Assembly (NCBI RefSeq): GCF_030295955.1
Contig: NZ_AP027363.1
Span: 3,015,046 to 3,079,045, forward strand
DNA: 64,000 nt
Origin: Thalassotalea agarivorans
GTDB taxonomy: Bacteria; Pseudomonadota; Gammaproteobacteria; Enterobacterales; Alteromonadaceae
Direction of reading: 5' to 3'
This document shows positions 60,568-64,000 of this stretch, one piece after another (positions within the stretch are counted from its first letter, which is position 1; each line of letters opens with the position of its first letter). The notes under the pieces are model-generated. The model made no database searches and was not told where the DNA came from. It was given only the letters and a program-made list of their open reading frames with translations. A program made the translations under genes and the position numbers.

Positions 60568-61518
60568 TTAGCCAAAATATTTTTTTGCATTCTGTACATT
60601 TGGGCGTCGTTTACGCCGTGTGTTCTTTATAAATTTATCTAAAGACGACACAGTGCCAACGGCGCCATAAAAGTATAGCTCGAAATTTTGAGTGACCTGT
60701 CGCCATGTGCGCAAGTCAAACCCTATCTTTGATAAGATTTGGGTTGCATTAATAGCTACGACATTCTCTTGTTTAAGCTTTATATTGATAATCGACAAGT
60801 AATCACCAAACGTGATCGAAAATGGCGACGCACTGCTAGATTTTCTTGTGTTTTCAGCCGCAAATGGCATTAAGCATTGTCCTCTGCCAGCAAGTCTCCT
60901 GCTGATACTTGTGTACTGACCGGCTTTAACATTACGCACAATCCCAGCTCTGACGGGATTTAAGTCGACATAAGCCATACAGGCAAGTACCGCTTTTTCA
61001 TCTAACAGTGGTTGTGATACAAATCTGCCTTCCCAAAACCTTCCAGTACATTCGTCTTCTATATTTGCATGTTTTGCAATGAATTCGTTTAGCAATTTCA
61101 TGAACCAGCTAATAGAAAATAGCCTAGACCGAAATTTTTCGATATCGCACTTCAGTTGAGATTTTAACGGCTCAGGCACAGAACCCTCCTGAATAAATTG
61201 GCGTGTCAGGTGCGTTCCTTTTGTTAGCTTATGCCAACGATTTATTACCTCTGTATCAGTCAATGACTCAGCAAGGTCCTTCTTTACATTGAGCACAATA
61301 TGGGTGTGATTGTGCATAATAGCATAAGCACAAATCTCGATACAAAAACTGCGGGCTAACGACAGCATTCTATGCTCAACCCAAGCTCGGCGATGCTCAT
61401 AGCTTTTGCCAGAAATGCGGTCTTTTCCACATAAAAAGGCTCTTCTTACACAGCGAGAAACACAATGATAATAGGTAGTTGTATGTAGGCAAATTTGATT
61501 GCTTCTTGCAATTGTCAT
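60568..61518 (-). CDS. REP-associated tyrosine transposase (RAYT, Y1 family)
   Basis: This is a single-copy-type transposase of the IS200/IS605-like Y1 superfamily, which cleaves single-stranded DNA. The HUH-type motif reads MHNHTHIVL (His71, His73) and the probable nucleophile is Tyr183 in AYVDLNPVRAG. The N-terminus carries the Cys-rich CVSRCVRRAFLCGKD found in many marine gammaproteobacterial relatives. The 316-residue length fits the larger RAYT group. No insertion-sequence ends or target duplication are seen. Its stop lies 2 bp from the tex stop, and REP-like motifs lie upstream at 61641 and 61688. Confidence 0.88.
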   Translation of the reverse strand: MTIARSNQICLHTTTYYHCVSRCVRRAFLCGKDRISGKSYEHRRAWVEHRMLSLARSFCIEICAYAIMHNHTHIVLNVKKDLAESLTDTEVINRWHKLTKGTHLTRQFIQEGSVPEPLKSQLKCDIEKFRSRLFSISWFMKLLNEFIAKHANIEDECTGRFWEGRFVSQPLLDEKAVLACMAYVDLNPVRAGIVRNVKAGQYTSISRRLAGRGQCLMPFAAENTRKSSSASPFSITFGDYLSIINIKLKQENVVAINATQILSKIGFDLRTWRQVTQNFELYFYGAVGTVSSLDKFIKNTRRKRRPNVQNAKKYFG

Positions 61519-61635
61519 GTTCCCATCCTTGGAATATGAAGATACATCAACTTTAGTACATATTTTTTATATATCTAGTTATGCGTCAACACATTGGTTT
61601 CACTCACCAAATTATTTAACTAAGAAAGACAGAGC

Positions 61636-61703
61636 TTAGCGGGACATGCACCCTAGGCGCTTATATTGAAAACTAATTTTTGTTATCGTGACTGTCCCTT
61701 CTA
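61636..61703. repeat. REP-like inverted pair upstream of the RAYT gene
   Basis: GCGGGACATGCAC (core 61641-61651) and GTGACTGTCCC (61688-61698) lie in opposite orientation 36 bp apart, in the gap between the RAYT and the flavoprotein gene. The second core is identical to the one at 50054. The pair has the layout of a REP doublet that a RAYT recognises. Confidence 0.65.
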
Positions 61704-61751
61704 TGCAAAAGTTGATAAGCTAAAAATTCAAACTAACAAGAGTCAAGATTA

Positions 61752-63386
61752 ATGACCGAAGCGACTAGTTCTCCAAAAAAAGTGTCTGTAAGAACAGGCA
61801 GAAGATTCCAACCGAAAAATGTTAAAGATGATTACGATTTAATTGTCATCGGTTCCGGTATTGGCGGCCTAACATGCGCCGCAGTTATGTCTCTGATGGG
61901 AAAAAAGGTGTGTGTCCTGGAACAGCACTACACCGCTGGTGGTTTTACGCATGCGTATCAGCGAAAAGGATATGAATGGGATGTTGGGGTGCACTACATT
62001 GGTGAGGTGCATAGACCACAAACACCACTTAGAAAAATATTTGATACGATCAGCGGCGAACGGTTGAAATGGCAAGCAATGGACGATGTTTATGACCGTA
62101 TTATTATTGGAGATAAGCATTTTGATTTACCTGCTGGGACAGACAACTTTATCAACGCTTTGGTCAAGGAATTTCCACAAGAAGAAAAGGCCATACAACA
62201 GTATGTATCGCTTGTAAGAGAAATTAGTTACCATTCTAACAAGTTCTTTGCTGGACAAGCATTGCCCAAATGGCTTGCAACAATTTACAACAAATTTAGG
62301 CCTGTCCTTTTAAAGAAAGTGTACTTTCAAACAACAAGAGAAGTGTTGGAGTCGCTTACACAAAACCAAGAACTTATTGCTGTATTAACGGGGCAATGGG
62401 GAGATTATGGGCTACCACCAGCAGAGTCTAGTTTCCTGATGCATGCGCTGCTAGTTAAACATTATTTAAATGGCAGTGCCTATCCAGTTGGTGGAGCTGC
62501 AGCAATTGCTCGAGAAATCATCCCTACGATAACAGCCCAAGGTGGAGACGTATTCACCGACGCTGAAGTCACTTCTTTACTTTGCAAATCAGGCAAAGTA
62601 ACAGGTGTGAAACTAGCAAATGGTCATCAAATTAAGGCCAATATTGTAGTCAGCAATACGGGTTACCTTAACAGCTATTCAAAGTTATTGCCGAATCATC
62701 TAAAAACAGCAGATTTTGAGAAAAAACTACCAAAAATTAAGCGTTCTGGCGCATCATTATGTTTGTACGCTGGCTTTACCGGAACGGCTGATATGCTTGG
62801 ACTTGAAACAACAAATCTATGGATATATCAATCGCCAGATCATGAACTTCAAGTAACTCAGTACAAAACGCAAGCCCATGCTGATGGTAACTTCCCGCTG
62901 ATTTATATTTCATTCCCTTCAGCAAAAGACCCTACGTGGGACAGTCGCTTTCCAAACAAAACTACGGTTGAGATTGTTACGCTATCGCATATGAAATGGT
63001 TTGAACAATGGAAAGATACAGAATGGAATAAGCGCGGAGAAGAATATGAAGCGCTGAAAGAGTCTATGTCTCAAAAGCTACTCAAAGTGTTGTTTGAACA
63101 TCGCCCTCAACTTGAAGCAGCATTAGATTACTACGAACTTTCAACACCGTTATCTACCTTGTATTACCAACACAATGATGAAGGTGAAATTTACGGGTTA
63201 GATCACTCTATCGAGCGATTTACAAAGTATCAACCACACCCAGAAACACCACTTAAAGGCTTTTATCTTACGGGTGCAGATACCCTAACAGCAGGTGTTG
63301 GAGGCGCGACAATGGCCGGAATTATTACTGCTATGCGAATTGTTGGATTACGAAAAGCCGGTGAAATAAAGAAGATATTTAAGTAA
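61752..63386 (+). CDS. FAD-dependent oxidoreductase, retinol-saturase / phytoene-desaturase-like
   Basis: This 544-residue flavoprotein belongs to the CrtI/CrtISO/retinol-saturase superfamily. The dinucleotide-binding motif is VIGSGIGGLTCAAVMSLMG at about residues 32-50, followed by VLEQHYTAGGFTHAY, and the C-terminal FAD site is FYLTGADTLTAGVGGA. No carotenoid genes are nearby, so the substrate is unknown; a polyene or fatty-acid-like compound is likely. The start follows a 233-bp gap containing REP-like motifs. Confidence 0.85.
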   Translation: MTEATSSPKKVSVRTGRRFQPKNVKDDYDLIVIGSGIGGLTCAAVMSLMGKKVCVLEQHYTAGGFTHAYQRKGYEWDVGVHYIGEVHRPQTPLRKIFDTISGERLKWQAMDDVYDRIIIGDKHFDLPAGTDNFINALVKEFPQEEKAIQQYVSLVREISYHSNKFFAGQALPKWLATIYNKFRPVLLKKVYFQTTREVLESLTQNQELIAVLTGQWGDYGLPPAESSFLMHALLVKHYLNGSAYPVGGAAAIAREIIPTITAQGGDVFTDAEVTSLLCKSGKVTGVKLANGHQIKANIVVSNTGYLNSYSKLLPNHLKTADFEKKLPKIKRSGASLCLYAGFTGTADMLGLETTNLWIYQSPDHELQVTQYKTQAHADGNFPLIYISFPSAKDPTWDSRFPNKTTVEIVTLSHMKWFEQWKDTEWNKRGEEYEALKESMSQKLLKVLFEHRPQLEAALDYYELSTPLSTLYYQHNDEGEIYGLDHSIERFTKYQPHPETPLKGFYLTGADTLTAGVGGATMAGIITAMRIVGLRKAGEIKKIFK

Positions 63387-63388
63387 TA

Positions 63389-63415
63389 AAAAAGGGGGAA
63401 AGCTACCTTTCCCCC
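63389..63415 (-). terminator. Terminator of the DcaP-like porin gene
   Basis: The stem GGGGGAAAG / CTTTCCCCC with a CTAC loop is perfect over 9 bp. On the minus strand it is followed by a T-rich run (TTTTTTATTAC), so it ends transcripts of the leftward porin gene, 50 bp past its stop. On the plus strand there is no T run, so it is weaker for the flavoprotein gene. Confidence 0.8.
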
Positions 63416-63465
63416 AAAACAACCCGTTTTTCAGGGTCAACTAACGCAAGAGTGTATTAATTCAT

Positions 63466-64000
63466 TTATAAAACATACTTAAAAGAAACTTGTCCGTAGA
63501 AAGAATCAGCATCTTTGTCAGCCATTTCGAATTGACCTACTTCGACACCATATGAAAGATCTTTATTAATATCTGAGAAAAAGTTAACGCCCCAGTGACT
63601 TCTATCAATGTCACCAACATCGGTCGTTATATTACCTAAAAATACAGATGTTCTAGCTGCTTCTGTCCAAAAATGACGATAGGAAACCATATATGAAACA
63701 GTTTCTTCCGCTTCATTACCTACAACATCTGGTGTCGCACCAACACCTACATACCTACCTGTGTTCCCGCCATGAATTTGGAATTTTAAATCGCTCTTGC
63801 CATAAAGCTTAATGCTACCAGCAACTGAAACACCTAATCCGGTTTCACTGTTATCTGCATCTACGTTTAACTGTCTAAACAAACCAGCAACGGAAACGTT
63901 ACCCCAATCTCCTGCAAAGGTATATTTACCGACTACATCAGGTAATACATCTTGAGATGGATCGCCACCGGCTGTTTCAGGGTTTTCTAGTGCTACCTGA
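63466..64000 (-). CDS. DcaP-like outer-membrane porin, 3' end only
   Basis: The frame is open from the right edge of the window to a stop at 63466, so the N-terminus lies outside. A TTG at 63882 is only an internal codon. The visible 177 residues read as a trimeric-porin barrel: VVGKYTFAGDWGNVSVAGLF, the barrel strands SYMVSYRHFWTEAARTSVFL, and a C-terminus FYGQVSFKYVL. The pattern matches the DcaP family of porins from Acinetobacter and marine bacteria, which take up small dicarboxylates. The assignment is from pattern only. Confidence 0.75.
   Translation of the reverse strand, partial: QVALENPETAGGDPSQDVLPDVVGKYTFAGDWGNVSVAGLFRQLNVDADNSETGLGVSVAGSIKLYGKSDLKFQIHGGNTGRYVGVGATPDVVGNEAEETVSYMVSYRHFWTEAARTSVFLGNITTDVGDIDRSHWGVNFFSDINKDLSYGVEVGQFEMADKDADSFYGQVSFKYVL

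Noticed and set aside
62938-62948. GGGACAGTCGC inside the flavoprotein gene as another REP copy
   Set aside because: It differs from the core at a conserved position and lies in coding sequence, so chance is likely.
63466-63882. Reading the porin fragment as a complete 138-residue gene from a TTG
   Set aside because: The frame stays open with porin-like sequence to the window edge, so this is a truncated longer gene.

Overview
The window is a compact, AT-rich gammaproteobacterial chromosome segment, most like a marine Alteromonadales member (Colwelliaceae / Thalassotalea type). The clues are an argH-argA fused gene closing an argCBFGH cluster, MetJ with classical met boxes, Dam next to aroKB and pilMNOPQ, and the nnrD-tsaE-amiB-mutL-miaA-hfq-hflXKC-purA block in near enterobacterial order. 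The genus is inferred, not proven. I see no tRNA, rRNA, CRISPR array, prophage or plasmid functions.

Layout: 1-0.5 kb, end of an unrecognised gene. 0.5-8 kb (minus strand), dam, aroB, aroK, then pilQPONM, with a strong hairpin separating pilQ from aroK. 8-10.9 kb, penicillin-binding protein 1A. 10.9-16.8 kb (minus), argH(A), argG, argF, argB, argC, with a palindromic operator candidate upstream. 17.3-18.4 kb, a membrane diguanylate cyclase. 18.5-23.5 kb, methionine regulon: metF, metL, metB and divergent metJ around tandem met boxes. 23.6-26.4 kb, malic enzyme and purA. 26.7-36.6 kb, hflC, hflK, hflX, hfq, miaA, mutL, amiB, tsaE, nnrDE, with queG divergent. 37.8-43.9 kb (minus), hemC-hemD-hemX-hemY, an unusual coiled-coil membrane protein, and cyaY. 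44-49.9 kb (plus), lptM, lysA, dapF, a DUF484 gene broken by an in-frame amber codon, a HAD phosphatase and uvrD; xerC is missing from its usual place. 50-53.6 kb, a small cysteine protein, rarD, recQ and a cytochrome c. 53.8-60.6 kb, a TraF/PorV-like outer-membrane protein, then greB and tex with three uncharacterised envelope genes between them. 60.6-61.5 kb, a REP-associated tyrosine transposase (RAYT). 61.8-64 kb, a retinol-saturase/phytoene-desaturase-like flavoprotein and the end of a DcaP-like porin.

Most of the window is housekeeping: amino-acid synthesis (Arg, Met, Lys/diaminopimelate, shikimate), tetrapyrrole synthesis, peptidoglycan synthesis and turnover, and mismatch/excision repair. 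Dam supplies the strand mark for a MutL in which I see no endonuclease motif. The parts that deserve attention are: (i) a short GGGACAGTCAC-type repeat in inverted arrangement near the RAYT and downstream of uvrD, also found inside tex; (ii) the DUF484 nonsense codon together with the absence of xerC; (iii) the greB-OMP-lipoprotein-OMP-tex envelope module; (iv) a 92-residue protein with a CX3CX2C motif; and (v) the membrane protein after hemY, with a C-terminal region that may be a degenerate Hpt fold.
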